This document shows, one piece after another, positions 35,398-43,363 of a stretch of DNA of 64,000 nucleotides. Below the pieces are notes generated by a model. That model saw only the letters and a list, made by a program, of their open reading frames with translations. It was not told the origin of the DNA and did not search any database. The translations under genes and the position numbers were made by a program. This DNA is from JBKPFU01 sp046728975 (lineage in GTDB: Bacteria; Actinomycetota; Thermoleophilia; Gaiellales; Gaiellaceae): NCBI GenBank assembly GCA_046728975.1, contig JBKPFU010000073.1, positions 1 through 64,000 of the forward strand. The letters are read 5' to 3'. Every line of letters begins with the position of its first letter. Position 1 is the stretch's first letter.

Positions 35398-35810
35398 AAA
35401 TTCGCGGCTCGGAGCCGCCGGGCGCCCGCCTGGAGCATCCGCAGCATCACCCGCGGGTGCTCGAGCAGAAACGGCTCGAGCTCTCCGGCCGGGATGGTCA
35501 GGCAGCGAAGGAGCGTCGTCGCGATCACGTCGGCCGTCGGAGCGTCGCCGGTCAGCACGGAGATCTCGCCGAAGAACTCCCCGCGTCCGAGCCGGGCGCG
35601 CTCGACGCCGTTGACGACCACCTTCGCCTCGCCCTCGAGGATGAGATAGAAGCCGCCACCGCTCATCCCCTGGCGGAGGACGCGCTGCCCCTCGGCGAAC
35701 ACCTCCTCCTCGACCGTGTGGGCGATTTCCTCGAGCTGCGGCTGCGTGAGATCGGCGAACAGCGTCAGCTGCGCGAGCGAGTCGACGACCGTTCTGGTCT
35801 CTCCGGCCAC
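35385..35810 (-). CDS. Cyclic-nucleotide-binding-fold (Crp/CAP N-terminal-like) protein
   Basis: 141 residues, a single CNB domain without DNA-binding HTH: LAQLTLFADLTQPQLEEIAH, GGGFYLILEGEAKVVVNG and RLGRGEFFGEISVLTGDAPT. The Glu of the phosphate-binding cassette (F-G-E) is present. The Arg expected about seven to nine residues on, which holds the cyclic phosphate, is Thr (DAPTADV), so cAMP/cGMP binding is doubtful. In other bacteria CNB domains are fused to FAD-dependent disulphide reductases. Here the two are separate but overlapping genes, which supports a joint redox function. Confidence 0.82.
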   Translation of the reverse strand: MAGETRTVVDSLAQLTLFADLTQPQLEEIAHTVEEEVFAEGQRVLRQGMSGGGFYLILEGEAKVVVNGVERARLGRGEFFGEISVLTGDAPTADVIATTLLRCLTIPAGELEPFLLEHPRVMLRMLQAGARRLRAANLWQR

Positions 35811-35833
35811 GGACGAAGACTATTAGGAGGATC

Positions 35834-35859
35834 GAGAGGGGCGCCGGAGCGCCCCTCTC
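35834..35859. terminator. Perfect 11-bp hairpin
   Basis: GAGAGGGGCGC at 35834-35844 pairs with GCGCCCCTCTC at 35849-35859 around a CGGA loop. It follows the metalloprotease stop (minus strand, 35871) and precedes the CNB gene. There is no T run on either side. Confidence 0.6.
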
Positions 35860-35870
35860 ATGCCACTGTC

Positions 35871-36893
35871 CTAGTGAAGGATTCCGCGCGCGACGAACGC
35901 GGCCTTGACCGTATTCGCGGTCGAGTTGCCGTACAGAGTGCGTGCGGCGTTCACGGTCCGCTGGGCGAGGTCCGGCATCGTCGTGCCCGGGAAGTCGAAC
36001 TGCGCCTGCAGGATGATCGTGTCGGCGACGGTGTGGCCGAGCGCGTTACGGATGTCCCATAGCGCCCGGGACCAGATCTGCCCGTCGTGATGGACGCGAC
36101 CGTTGAGGTCCTCGGGGTAGTGCAGGTTCGTGTCGACGCGGCGGAGGCAGTGCGGCACCGTCGACGTGTATGAGACCGAGTCCCAATCGGCGACGCAGGG
36201 CTCGTCCGGCGTCGGCGAGACGACGTCCGAGACGGTCACGGCCCAGTAGTCGGCAAAGCCCTCGCCGATCGACCCGGCTTCGACCGAGCTGTAGAAGATC
36301 GGCGACTGCGAGACATGGATCGCGTGTCCGTACTCGTGCAGGATGACCTCGGCATCCTCGGCGTCGTCGACGCCACCCTTGCCGAAGCGAAGCTCGTCTT
36401 TCGGGTGGTCGGTCTCGAACGAGTTGTCCTGACCCCACTGGTTGATCCGTACGTCCTGCGACTCCTCGTTGATCGGCCGGAACCGGCCGCCGGTGCGGAA
36501 GCCGAGGCTGCGGATGTAGAGCTGCGCCTGAGTAAGCCAGTAGTACGCCATCACCTGCTCGAACTCGTCCTGGTGCCGGTTGTAGACGAAAGTGTTCGTA
36601 GGCGAGAACGCGGGGTTGCCCGTCTCGCTGACGACGTTCACCCAGTCCCCGCGTAGGTAGCCGCTGCCGTCCAGATTCGTCAGTCGGACGTTGTGATACG
36701 CGGGCTGTAGTGCGGCGTAATCCGCGTCCTTCTGGTCGGTCAGGCTCTGGTTCTGGAGCTCTGCAACGGGGTTCGGCAGAAACACCCGGCCGGTTCCCGT
36801 GCTGCTCCCAGGACCGATCTTGGCAGCGACTGCGACCGTGGCGACGGCGACGGCAACCAGCGCCACGGAGACTGCAATCAGTGTCCGTCTCAA
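35871..36893 (-). CDS. Secreted M36 (fungalysin)-like zinc metalloprotease
   Basis: The start is TTG at 36893, six bases after GAGGGGGG, giving 340 residues and a signal peptide ([20 protein letters not shown]). A longer frame to 37136 is only the complement of pdxT. The catalytic zinc motif [13 protein letters not shown] (H-E-x-x-H) and the third ligand in [17 protein letters not shown] (G-E-G-F-x-D-Y-W) are characteristic of M36 fungalysins. The usual long prodomain is short here, at about 90 residues. It is probably exported and degrades extracellular proteins. A strong hairpin terminator follows. Confidence 0.85.
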   Translation of the reverse strand: MRRTLIAVSVALVAVAVATVAVAAKIGPGSSTGTGRVFLPNPVAELQNQSLTDQKDADYAALQPAYHNVRLTNLDGSGYLRGDWVNVVSETGNPAFSPTNTFVYNRHQDEFEQVMAYYWLTQAQLYIRSLGFRTGGRFRPINEESQDVRINQWGQDNSFETDHPKDELRFGKGGVDDAEDAEVILHEYGHAIHVSQSPIFYSSVEAGSIGEGFADYWAVTVSDVVSPTPDEPCVADWDSVSYTSTVPHCLRRVDTNLHYPEDLNGRVHHDGQIWSRALWDIRNALGHTVADTIILQAQFDFPGTTMPDLAQRTVNAARTLYGNSTANTVKAAFVARGILH

Positions 36894-36969
36894 AGAAATC
36901 CCCCCTCGATTTGACCCGTCGGCGGGCAGGCTAACAGGGAGCCGGAGCGCCGCCAATACAATTTCCGCC

Positions 36970-37536
36970 GTGGCAGAGCGGCTCAAAATCGGCGTTCTCG
37001 CCGTCCAGGGGAACTTCCGCGAGCACGCAGCGGTGCTTCGGCGCCTGGGCGCCGAGCCGGTGGAGGTGCGAAAGCCGGAGCAGCTCGAAGGCCTCGACGG
37101 GCTCATCGTCCCGGGCGGCGAGTCCACGACCTTCATGCGACTGATGCGCCTCTATGGGCTCGACGAGGCGGTGCGCGAGTTTGCGGGCCCGGTTTTCGGA
37201 ACCTGCGCCGGAATGATCGTGCTCGATCGCGAGCATCTCGGGCTCGTCGATCTGTCCGTGAAGCGGAACGCCTACGGTCGGCAGGTGGCGAGCTTCGAGG
37301 CCGATCTCGAGCTCTCGGACCAGGACGAGCCGCTTCGCGGCGTCTTCATTCGAGCACCGCGCGTCGGCGAGGTCGGCCCGGGCGTCGAGGTGCTGGCCGA
37401 GCTCGACGGCGAGCCGGTGCTGCTGCGCGACGGCCGCTTCCTGGTCGCTTCGTTCCACCCGGAGCTGACCGACGACACGCGGGTGCACGAGCGCTTTCTC
37501 GACCTCGTGCGGGAGGAGCGGCGTGTCCGGGCATAG
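36970..37536 (+). CDS. pdxT: Pyridoxal 5'-phosphate synthase, PdxT glutaminase subunit
   Basis: 188 residues from GTG at 36970. A class I glutamine amidotransferase: [34 protein letters not shown], nucleophile Cys in GTCAGMIVL, and the His-x-Glu of the triad in SFHPELTDD. It releases ammonia to PdxS for PLP synthesis. It is followed by yebC, and the arrangement at the boundary is unusual (see the repeat at 37523). ORF upstream of the GTG is the complement of the protease gene. Confidence 0.95.
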   Translation: MAERLKIGVLAVQGNFREHAAVLRRLGAEPVEVRKPEQLEGLDGLIVPGGESTTFMRLMRLYGLDEAVREFAGPVFGTCAGMIVLDREHLGLVDLSVKRNAYGRQVASFEADLELSDQDEPLRGVFIRAPRVGEVGPGVEVLAELDGEPVLLRDGRFLVASFHPELTDDTRVHERFLDLVREERRVRA

Positions 37537-37666
37537 TGCGCGTGGGGGAACCCCTGGTTCCCCCACGAACCCCCTCCTTCACGATGGCAGCGGTGGCTCC
37601 AGCGTTCGCGGAGCCGTCCACGCGCATCGCCGTTTGCAAGGGAGGCGCGATTGTGTCCGGGCATAG
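37523..37666. repeat. 14-bp direct repeats flanking a 116-bp insert between pdxT and yebC
   Basis: GTGTCCGGGCATAG occurs at 37523-37536, ending with the pdxT stop, and again at 37653-37666, starting with the yebC GTG. Read in the right frame the first copy also encodes yebC's start, VSGHS. The intervening 116 bases therefore look like an insertion that duplicated 14 bp, or a tandem duplication remnant, separating two genes that once overlapped. Confidence 0.65.
37542..37566. other. Perfect hairpin inside the pdxT-yebC insert
   Basis: GTGGGGGAACC at 37542-37552 pairs perfectly with GGTTCCCCCAC at 37556-37566 around a CCT loop. It starts 6 bases after the pdxT stop and could act as a terminator or attenuator within the operon. 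Confidence 0.55.
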
Positions 37667-38408
37667 CAAGTGGTCGTCGATCAAGCACAAGAAGGGCGCG
37701 GCCGACGCCAAGCGCGGCAAGCTCTTCTCGAAGCTCTCGCGCGCGATCATCGTTGCCGCGCGGGAGGGGGGACCCGATCCGGCCGCAAACCTCGCGCTGC
37801 AGAACGCGATCGAGAAGGCGCGGTCGTACTCGATGCCGAAGGAGAACATCGAGCGCGCGATCGCGCGTGGATCGGGCGCCGAGACCGATGCAGCCGCCTT
37901 CGAGACCGTCGTCTACGAGGGATACGCGCCGAACGGCGTCGCGCTGATCGTGGAGGCGCTCACTGACAACCGCAACCGCACCGCCTCCGAGGTGCGACAC
38001 GTGTTCTCGAAGAACGACGGCAACCTCGCCGCCTCCGGGGCGGTCGCATGGCTGTTCGAGCGCCGCGGCATCATCCTCGTCTCCGCCGACGGCGTCGACG
38101 AGGACGAGCTGACGCTTGCGGCGGCGGAAGGCGGCGCCGACGATGTCGAGCTCGACGGGTCGACGTTCCAGATCACATCGACGCCCGAGGCGCTGAGCGC
38201 GGTGCGCGAAGCGCTCGAGCAGGCCGGGATCTCGTACGACTCCGTCGAGACGACGATGGTTCCGAAGACGACCGTTCGCCTCGACGACGAGAGCGATGCA
38301 CGGAAGATCCTGAGGATCGTCGACGCGCTGGAAGAGCTCGACGACGTCCAAGAGGTCTACGCCAACTTCGACATCCCCGAGAACGTGCTCGAAGAGGTCG
38401 CAGCCTAA
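37653..38408 (+). CDS. yebC: YebC/PmpR family transcriptional regulator/translation factor
   Basis: 251 residues, the usual length. The start is GTG at 37653, 7 bases after GGGAGG. The family signature SGHSKWSSIKHKKGAADAKR is complete, followed by FSKLSRAIIVAAREGGPDPA, NIERAIARGSG, YEGYAPNGVALIVEALTDNR and GAVAWLFERRGII. YebC proteins bind DNA in some species, and recent work links others to ribosomes stalled on proline. The position ahead of ruvC-ruvA-ruvB is classic. Its stop overlaps by four bases the stop of the convergent cupredoxin-PASTA gene. Confidence 0.95.
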   Translation: MSGHSKWSSIKHKKGAADAKRGKLFSKLSRAIIVAAREGGPDPAANLALQNAIEKARSYSMPKENIERAIARGSGAETDAAAFETVVYEGYAPNGVALIVEALTDNRNRTASEVRHVFSKNDGNLAASGAVAWLFERRGIILVSADGVDEDELTLAAAEGGADDVELDGSTFQITSTPEALSAVREALEQAGISYDSVETTMVPKTTVRLDDESDARKILRIVDALEELDDVQEVYANFDIPENVLEEVAA

Positions 38409-39109
38409 GTCGGGCGGCGACCCCTGCTGACGACCACGTTCACCCGCGTGCCGCGGGGTCGGCGAACCCCGGCGCGCGGCCTCTGCGAGATCACGCGGCC
38501 TCGACGCATGACGGGCGAGTAGGCGCGTGCGACGGTGCCGAGCCGGCACCTGGCCCGCCGAAGAGCGACTCGCGCGCGCACAAGCGTGGTGCCGCGTAGC
38601 CGCGGAACGACGCACCGAAGCTGCTGAGCAGAAGCGGGCGGGGGCGGTGGAGGCGGCGAGGGTGGAGGAGGAGGCGGCGGCGGCGGGGGAGGCGGTGGAG
38701 GTGGTGGCGGAGGCGGAGGCGGAGGCGGAGGCGGAGCGCCGCTCGTCACGCGGATCGTCCCGGTCATGAACGGGTGCGGCTTGCAGTGGTACGCGTACGT
38801 CCCTTCACTCGAGAACGTGAACCTGAAGGCGTCGTTCGGCGCGAGGTCGCCCGAGTCGAACACGGCTGTATCCGACGTCGCGGTGTGGCTGACCGCGTCG
38901 GAGTTCTTCCAGCAGACGGTCGATCCGGGCGAGACGCTCACGTCGCTCGGGTGGAACGCGTACGAGCTGATCTCGACCATCACGTCGCCCGCCTGGCAGG
39001 CGCCGACGGCAGTGCGCGCCTTGCCGGATGCCGGCATCGCGCTGACGACCACGGCCAGCAACGCGATGTAGAGCCCTCTCCGCAACTCGCCTGACCCTAC
39101 GGGCCTCAT
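38405..39109 (-). CDS. Secreted cupredoxin - polyproline - PASTA fusion protein
   Basis: 234 residues. A signal peptide (LRRGLYIALLAVVVSAMPAS) is followed by a plastocyanin-like domain (about 35-125): ligands His in DAVSHTATSD and Cys-His-Met in YHCKPHPFMTGTI, a complete type I copper site. A near-pure proline linker of more than 30 residues follows (about 130-162). The last about 70 residues form a PASTA domain (VVPRLRGTTLVRARVALRRA, VISQRPRAGVRRPRGTRVNV). PASTA binds peptidoglycan or muropeptides, so the copper domain is presumably held in the cell wall. It is inserted in opposite orientation between yebC and ruvC. Confidence 0.85.
   Translation of the reverse strand: MRPVGSGELRRGLYIALLAVVVSAMPASGKARTAVGACQAGDVMVEISSYAFHPSDVSVSPGSTVCWKNSDAVSHTATSDTAVFDSGDLAPNDAFRFTFSSEGTYAYHCKPHPFMTGTIRVTSGAPPPPPPPPPPPPPPPPPPPPPPPPPSPPPPPPPASAQQLRCVVPRLRGTTLVRARVALRRARCRLGTVARAYSPVMRRGRVISQRPRAGVRRPRGTRVNVVVSRGRRPT
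38638..38738 (-). repeat. GGCGGA-type simple repeat encoding the proline linker
   Basis: About 100 bases are almost entirely purine G/A with periodic GGCGGA/GGTGGA hexamers on the plus strand; on the minus strand this reads as proline codons of the cupredoxin-PASTA gene. Such tracts vary in length by slippage. Confidence 0.8.
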
Positions 39110-39177
39110 GGACAGGCGGTTTTCGAGGCGGTTTTCGGGCTAGCAGGAACGTCCGATGCGGTCCCTAATGTCGGAGC

Positions 39178-39669
39178 GTGAGGGTTCTCGGAATCGATCC
39201 GGGCACGGCAGCGTGCGGTTACGCGATCATCCACGAAAGAGACGGCCGCCTCCGGGAGGTGGAGCACGGCTGCTGGCGCACGCCGGCGGGCCGGCAGCCG
39301 GAGCTGCGGCTGAAGACGATCTTCGACGGCGTCGCCGCGCTCATCGAGCAATTCGAGCCGGATGCAGTCGTGCTCGAAGAGTCATTCGTCGGCGCCGACG
39401 CCCGTACCGCGCTCTCGGTCGGGCAGGCGCGCGGGGCCGTGCTCGTCGCGGCCGCATGCGCAGGCGTCGCGTGCGCTGAGTACGCACCGACGCGCGTCAA
39501 GCAGGCGGTTTGCGGCTACGGCCGCGCCGAGAAGGCGCAGGTGCAGCGGATGGTGATGGCGATCCTCAGCCTCCGAACGGTGCCGACCCCGCACCATGCC
39601 GCCGACGCGCTCGCGGTCGCGATCTGCCACGCGCTCGCGCCGCCCATGCTGCGGGTGGCGGCCGGTTGA
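39178..39669 (+). CDS. ruvC: Crossover junction endodeoxyribonuclease RuvC
   Basis: 163 residues from GTG at 39178. Acidic catalytic residues can be placed: Asp in [15 protein letters not shown], Glu in [15 protein letters not shown] and the late [16 protein letters not shown] (H-x-x-x-D). It resolves Holliday junctions by symmetrical cuts, with RuvAB driving migration. It is the first gene of ruvC-ruvA-ruvB; its stop overlaps the ruvA start as TTGA. Confidence 0.96.
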   Translation: MRVLGIDPGTAACGYAIIHERDGRLREVEHGCWRTPAGRQPELRLKTIFDGVAALIEQFEPDAVVLEESFVGADARTALSVGQARGAVLVAAACAGVACAEYAPTRVKQAVCGYGRAEKAQVQRMVMAILSLRTVPTPHHAADALAVAICHALAPPMLRVAAG

Positions 39670-40223
39670 TCGCGCGGCTTCGGGGCAAGCCGGTGACCTC
39701 GCGCCCGGACGGGCTCGTGCTGGAGGTCGGCGGCGTCGGCTATCTGGTCAGTCCGACAGAGAGTGCGATCCGCAAGGCCGAGGCCGGCGGCGAGATCGAG
39801 CTCGAGACCTACCTTCACGTGCGGGAAGACGTCCTGCAGCTGTACGGGTTCGCCGAGGCCGGCGAGCGCGAGCTGTTCGAGCACCTGCTGTCCGTGAACG
39901 GGGTCGGGCCCAAAGTCGCGCTCGCGATCGTCTCCGGCTCGGCGCCAGACGAGCTTCGCCGGGCGATCGCGCTCGAGGACACGGCCCGATTCGAGGCGAT
40001 TCCCGGGATCGGCAAGAAGACCGCGCAGCGAGTCGTGCTCGAGCTGAAAGAGAAGCTCGGCGACGTCGCCCCTGCCGCCGTTCGCAAGACGCACGTCACC
40101 GCGCGCGACGCGCTCGTCGAGCTCGGCTACTCGGTCGCCGAGGCGGAGAAGGTGCTCGCGGAGGTCGATCCCGAGCTGCCGGTCGAGGAGCGGGTGCGAC
40201 GCGCGCTCAGGAGAGCGGCGTGA
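39666..40223 (+). CDS. ruvA: Holliday junction branch migration protein RuvA
   Basis: 185 residues from TTG at 39666, set by the TTGA overlap and by the usual N-terminus (M)[19 protein letters not shown]. Two helix-hairpin-helix motifs are seen in [18 protein letters not shown] and [20 protein letters not shown]. The flexible C-terminal domain III ([20 protein letters not shown]) contacts RuvB. It binds the four-way junction as a tetramer. Confidence 0.96.
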   Translation: MIARLRGKPVTSRPDGLVLEVGGVGYLVSPTESAIRKAEAGGEIELETYLHVREDVLQLYGFAEAGERELFEHLLSVNGVGPKVALAIVSGSAPDELRRAIALEDTARFEAIPGIGKKTAQRVVLELKEKLGDVAPAAVRKTHVTARDALVELGYSVAEAEKVLAEVDPELPVEERVRRALRRAA

Positions 40224-41233
40224 GCGAGGTGTTTCTCGCTCCGGTCCTCCAGGACGGGAGCGAAGAAGAGCTCGATCGCTCGCTGCGGCCGCGGCGCCTG
40301 GACGATTTCGTCGGGCAGGAGCGCGTCAAGGAGCAGATCTCGATCGCGCTCGAGGCGGCCCGGTCACGGGGCGAGGCGCTCGATCACCTACTCCTGATCG
40401 GCCCGCCGGGCCTCGGCAAGACGAGCCTTGCCTACATCGTGCGCGAGGAGCTCGGGGTGGGGCTGCGGGCGGTCGCGGGGCCGGCGCTGGAGCGGAAAGG
40501 AGATGTCGCGGCGATACTCACGGGCCTGGCGGAACGGGACGTTCTGTTCATCGACGAGATTCATCGCATCAACCGCGCCGTCGAGGAAATCCTCTACCCG
40601 GCGCTCGAGGATTTTCGCCTCGACATCGTCGTCGGCCAGGGCCCGGCCGCTCGGACGCTCACGCTCGATCTGCCGCCGTTCACGCTCATCGGCGCGACGA
40701 CGCGCACGGGCCTGCTCACGACGCCGCTGCGGGATCGGTTCGGGATGACATACCGGCTGGAGCATTACGAGCCCGAGGAGCTTTCGATCATCGTGCGACG
40801 CTCGGCGCGGATTCTCGATGTCGCCGTCGAGGACACCGCTGCGGCGGAGATCGCCCGCCGCGCGCGTGGAACGCCGCGAATCGCGAACCGGATCCTGCGG
40901 CGCGTCCGCGACGTCGCGCAGGTGCGCCACGAGGGCGCGATCACGCTCGAGATCGCGCGCGAGGCGCTCCAGCTGATGGAGGTGGACGGGGACGGCCTCG
41001 AGCGGACAGATCGGGCGCTCCTGCGGGCGATCCTGGACAAGTTCGGCGGCGGCCCCGTCGGCCTCTCGACTCTCGCTGTCGCTCTGGGAGAGGAGCCGGA
41101 CACGATCGAGGACGTGTACGAGCCCTACCTGCTCCAGCTCGGCTACCTGCAACGAACGCCGCGCGGCCGGGTCGTGACCGAGCTCGGCCGCGCCCGCTTC
41201 GGCGGCGCGACCTCCCGCGACCAGCTCTTCTAG
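40220..41233 (+). CDS. ruvB: Holliday junction branch migration ATPase RuvB
   Basis: 337 residues from GTG at 40220 (GTGA overlap with ruvA). Walker [16 protein letters not shown], Walker [19 protein letters not shown], sensor and arginine finger in [20 protein letters not shown] and the C-terminal winged helix ([38 protein letters not shown]) are complete. It forms hexamers that pump DNA through the RuvA-bound junction. The N-terminus [13 protein letters not shown] is canonical. Confidence 0.97.
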   Translation: MSEVFLAPVLQDGSEEELDRSLRPRRLDDFVGQERVKEQISIALEAARSRGEALDHLLLIGPPGLGKTSLAYIVREELGVGLRAVAGPALERKGDVAAILTGLAERDVLFIDEIHRINRAVEEILYPALEDFRLDIVVGQGPAARTLTLDLPPFTLIGATTRTGLLTTPLRDRFGMTYRLEHYEPEELSIIVRRSARILDVAVEDTAAAEIARRARGTPRIANRILRRVRDVAQVRHEGAITLEIAREALQLMEVDGDGLERTDRALLRAILDKFGGGPVGLSTLAVALGEEPDTIEDVYEPYLLQLGYLQRTPRGRVVTELGRARFGGATSRDQLF

Positions 41234-41243
41234 CATCACACCC

Positions 41244-41582
41244 GTGCACGACCTCTGGCTGCCGGGCTCAACCGCGCCGACCGACGAGTTCGTCGGCGCG
41301 CTGCACCGCCAGATCCAGCGCTTCGCGCAGCGGGTGGGGGTGCAGCAAGCGTTCGTCGAGGTCGAGCTCGCCGACGGCCAGCGCTTCCCCGTAGACACCG
41401 TCGCGGCGGAGCCGGGCTTCGGCTTCGTCACGTTGCGCCCGCATCGCGACCTCGATGACGAGGACAGCGACGAGCTCCCGGAGGAGCTCGTCGTCCCGAT
41501 GAACGCCATTCGCCGGGTCGAGCTCTCCCGCGCCGAGGAGCACCGCGAGCGCTTCGGCTTCTCGCTGCCCGAGAGCGTTTAG
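41244..41582 (+). CDS. Conserved hypothetical protein
   Basis: 112 residues from GTG at 41244, 10 bp after ruvB on the same strand. The sequence is soluble and slightly acidic: LHRQIQRFAQRVGVQQAFVE, GQRFPVDTVAAEPGFGFVTL and LVVPMNAIRRVELSRAEEHR suggest a small beta barrel followed by a helix. The PMNAIRRVEL ending resembles small LSm-like or SH3-like proteins, but this is only an impression. Codon use and position in the ruv operon support that it is a real gene. The function is unknown. Confidence 0.65.
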   Translation: MHDLWLPGSTAPTDEFVGALHRQIQRFAQRVGVQQAFVEVELADGQRFPVDTVAAEPGFGFVTLRPHRDLDDEDSDELPEELVVPMNAIRRVELSRAEEHRERFGFSLPESV

Positions 41583-41592
41583 TCTCGCCGGC

Positions 41593-42057
41593 GTGAAGAT
41601 CTTCAACCTGAACGGCGACGAATGGGATCGCACCGAGGACCGTGAGGGCTGGCGCAGCAAGGACGCCTGGGTGGGCGGTCGGATCGGAGCCGAGTTGATC
41701 GGCGGCAGCATGTACGAGCTCGAGCCGGGTGACCGACTTTGGCCGTACCACACGCACCACGCGAACGAGGAGTGGGTCGTCGTCCTCCGCGGAGAGCCGA
41801 CGCTTCGCACACCCGAGGGCGAGCATGCCCTGACCGAAGGTGACGTCGTTTGCTTTCCGCGCGGCAAGGAGGGAGCCCACCAAGTGAGCAACCGCACCGA
41901 CTCGCCGATCCGCGTCCTGATGCTTTCGACCCTGATCACTCCGGACATCGTCGAGTACCTCGACAGCGGCAAGATCGGCGCGCGGAGCGCGAAGGGCGAG
42001 CGGATCATGCTGAGCCGGCCCGGGCCGATGCTGGACTACTGGGACGGTGAGGATTAG
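41593..42057 (+). CDS. Cupin-domain protein
   Basis: 154 residues from GTG at 41593. Cupin motif 1 is clear: RLWPYHTHHANEEWVVVLRG (H-x-H-x(n)-E). Motif 2 is weaker: GDVVCFPRGKEGAHQVSNRT with the final His present. It is a single-domain beta-barrel metal-binding protein of unknown substrate. It follows the ruv-linked hypothetical gene on the same strand and converges with the SRPBCC gene, with four bases shared at the stops. Confidence 0.85.
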   Translation: MKIFNLNGDEWDRTEDREGWRSKDAWVGGRIGAELIGGSMYELEPGDRLWPYHTHHANEEWVVVLRGEPTLRTPEGEHALTEGDVVCFPRGKEGAHQVSNRTDSPIRVLMLSTLITPDIVEYLDSGKIGARSAKGERIMLSRPGPMLDYWDGED

Positions 42058-42491
42058 CTCGCGTTGAACACCCTGCCCGCGTAGCGGCCGAGCACGGTCC
42101 CCCAGCCGTCGTCGTAGCTGCCCTGCATCTCCTCGTCCTCGAGGCCGCGGTGCTCGAGGTCCACACGGGTGATCTCGCCCTCGGCGCTGAAAATGACCTC
42201 GATCTCGCTCGGCCGCCGCTGCGGGTTCACCTGCCACTCGAGCACGAGCCGATGCGGCGGCTCCCAGGCGAGCACCTTCGCCCAGTGCTCCTCCCGGCCG
42301 TCGTCGGTGCGCTCGTAGACCCGTCCGCCGGGTCTGCCTTCCAGCACCGGCGTGACCTGCTTGTGGATCGAGTGCGTCTCGACCGGCCACCACGAGGCGA
42401 TCTCCTCGGTGAAGACGCGGAACGCATGTTCGACGTCCGTCTGCACGGTCACCGATTTCCGAACGGACAGATCCATGGCCTCCGTTCTCAT
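42054..42491 (-). CDS. SRPBCC/AHSA1-like protein
   Basis: 145 residues. SVTVQTDVEHAFRVFTEEIA, SWWPVETHSIHKQVT and GREEHWAKVLAWEPPHRLVL followed by GWGTVLGRYAG match the AHSA1 (activator of Hsp90-like) branch of START-fold proteins. These bind hydrophobic ligands. Its start overlaps the ArsR-type gene's stop by four bases; this ArsR-SRPBCC pairing recurs in many bacteria and suggests the regulator controls the pair. Confidence 0.87.
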   Translation of the reverse strand: MRTEAMDLSVRKSVTVQTDVEHAFRVFTEEIASWWPVETHSIHKQVTPVLEGRPGGRVYERTDDGREEHWAKVLAWEPPHRLVLEWQVNPQRRPSEIEVIFSAEGEITRVDLEHRGLEDEEMQGSYDDGWGTVLGRYAGRVFNAS

Positions 42492-42802
42492 CGCTTCCTC
42501 CTCTCGTTCGACTCGGCCGCGGCCTTGAAGTTCTCGAGCGCGACCGTCCAGAACTCATCGAAGTACGCGCGGAGCTGCCCGACGCCTCGCGGATCGAGGC
42601 GGTACAGCCGGCGCGTGCCATCGCGGCGCTCGGTCACCAGGCCAGCGTCCTTCAGCACGCGCAGGTGCTGGGAGACCGCGGGTCGGCTGACCGGAACGCC
42701 GTGCGCGATCTCTCCGACCGCCATCGGGCCGCGCCGCAGACGCTCGAAAATCGCCCGCCGGGTCGCATCACCAAGCGCCGCTACGCCGTCTTCGTAAGCC
42801 AT
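42488..42802 (-). CDS. ArsR-family winged-helix regulator
   Basis: 104 residues. VAALGDATRRAIFERLRRGP, AVGEIAHGVPVSRPAVSQHL and RVLKDAGLVTERRDGTRRLY are a canonical ArsR wHTH with recognition helix SRPAVSQHLRVL. No metal-binding Cys pair (E-L-C-V-C-D) is present, so it is probably not a metal sensor. It heads the ArsR-SRPBCC operon and is preceded by a striking four-half-site operator, indicating autoregulation. Confidence 0.9.
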   Translation of the reverse strand: MAYEDGVAALGDATRRAIFERLRRGPMAVGEIAHGVPVSRPAVSQHLRVLKDAGLVTERRDGTRRLYRLDPRGVGQLRAYFDEFWTVALENFKAAAESNERRKR

Positions 42803-42826
42803 GACTTACGGTAAGTCTATGCTTAC
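42794..42826. promoter_or_regulatory. Probable ArsR operator, four alternating half-sites
   Basis: GTAAG (42794) - 6 bases - CTTAC (42805) - 1 base - GTAAG (42811) - 6 bases - CTTAC (42822). The centre ACTTACGGTAAGT is a perfect palindrome. The array spans the start codon of the ArsR-type gene, ideal for autorepression by two dimers. Confidence 0.7.
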
Positions 42827-42843
42827 CGATAGGCCAAGTCAAC

Positions 42844-43299
42844 CTACCGGCGGAACTGGAGCTCGTGCCAGGACGGCACTGGGGCTACCTCGAGCAGGGG
42901 GCGCTTGCCGTCGGGGTCGAGATACGCGAATTCTCCGACCTCGTCCTCCCACGAGACTTCGATGCGCCCGTCCTTGACGTGGTGGTCGAGCCACGCGCCG
43001 CGGAAGATGAGCTTGCGAAGCCAGTAGACGAGCGACTCGCCGTCCACGAGCGAAAGCTGCTCCCAATGGCGGGTGAGATAGGTGCCGAGGCCGCTGCGCG
43101 GCTCCTCGATCCGGCCGTCGGCAGCGAGCTCGACGAGATCGTTCGTCTCGTCTTCGTCGAGGTCGTTCGCCTCGATCAGGCCGAGCTTGACCGCTGCGGC
43201 GATCACCCGTTGCTCGAAGTCGTCGACGTTGAAGCTGAAGCGGTACCCGAGGAACTCGACGACATAGTCGTCGCCCGAGTAGTAGTTCGGCTCGCTCAC
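42844..43299 (-). CDS. Conserved hypothetical acidic protein
   Basis: 151 residues from GTG at 43299; a longer frame to 43590 is the complement of the next gene. It begins SEPNYYSGDDYVVEFLGYRF and continues SFNVDDFEQRVIAAAVKLGL, IEANDLDEDETNDLVELAAD and TYLTRHWEQLSLVDGESLVY. The composition is acidic and aromatic, without membrane or signal segments. The family is not recognised. It is divergent from the small membrane protein and convergent with nothing; the ArsR operon lies behind it. Confidence 0.6.
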   Translation of the reverse strand: MSEPNYYSGDDYVVEFLGYRFSFNVDDFEQRVIAAAVKLGLIEANDLDEDETNDLVELAADGRIEEPRSGLGTYLTRHWEQLSLVDGESLVYWLRKLIFRGAWLDHHVKDGRIEVSWEDEVGEFAYLDPDGKRPLLEVAPVPSWHELQFRR

Positions 43300-43363
43300 G
43301 GCGGCAAGGATAACGAGCCGGTCCGGCGGGACTGCTCTCGCCGCGGAGCTAGAGTCGTGACCG

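Noticed and set aside
38638..38738. Repetitive GGCGGA tract as a CRISPR-like or regulatory repeat
   Set aside because: It is explained by the proline linker of the cupredoxin-PASTA protein and has no spacer structure.
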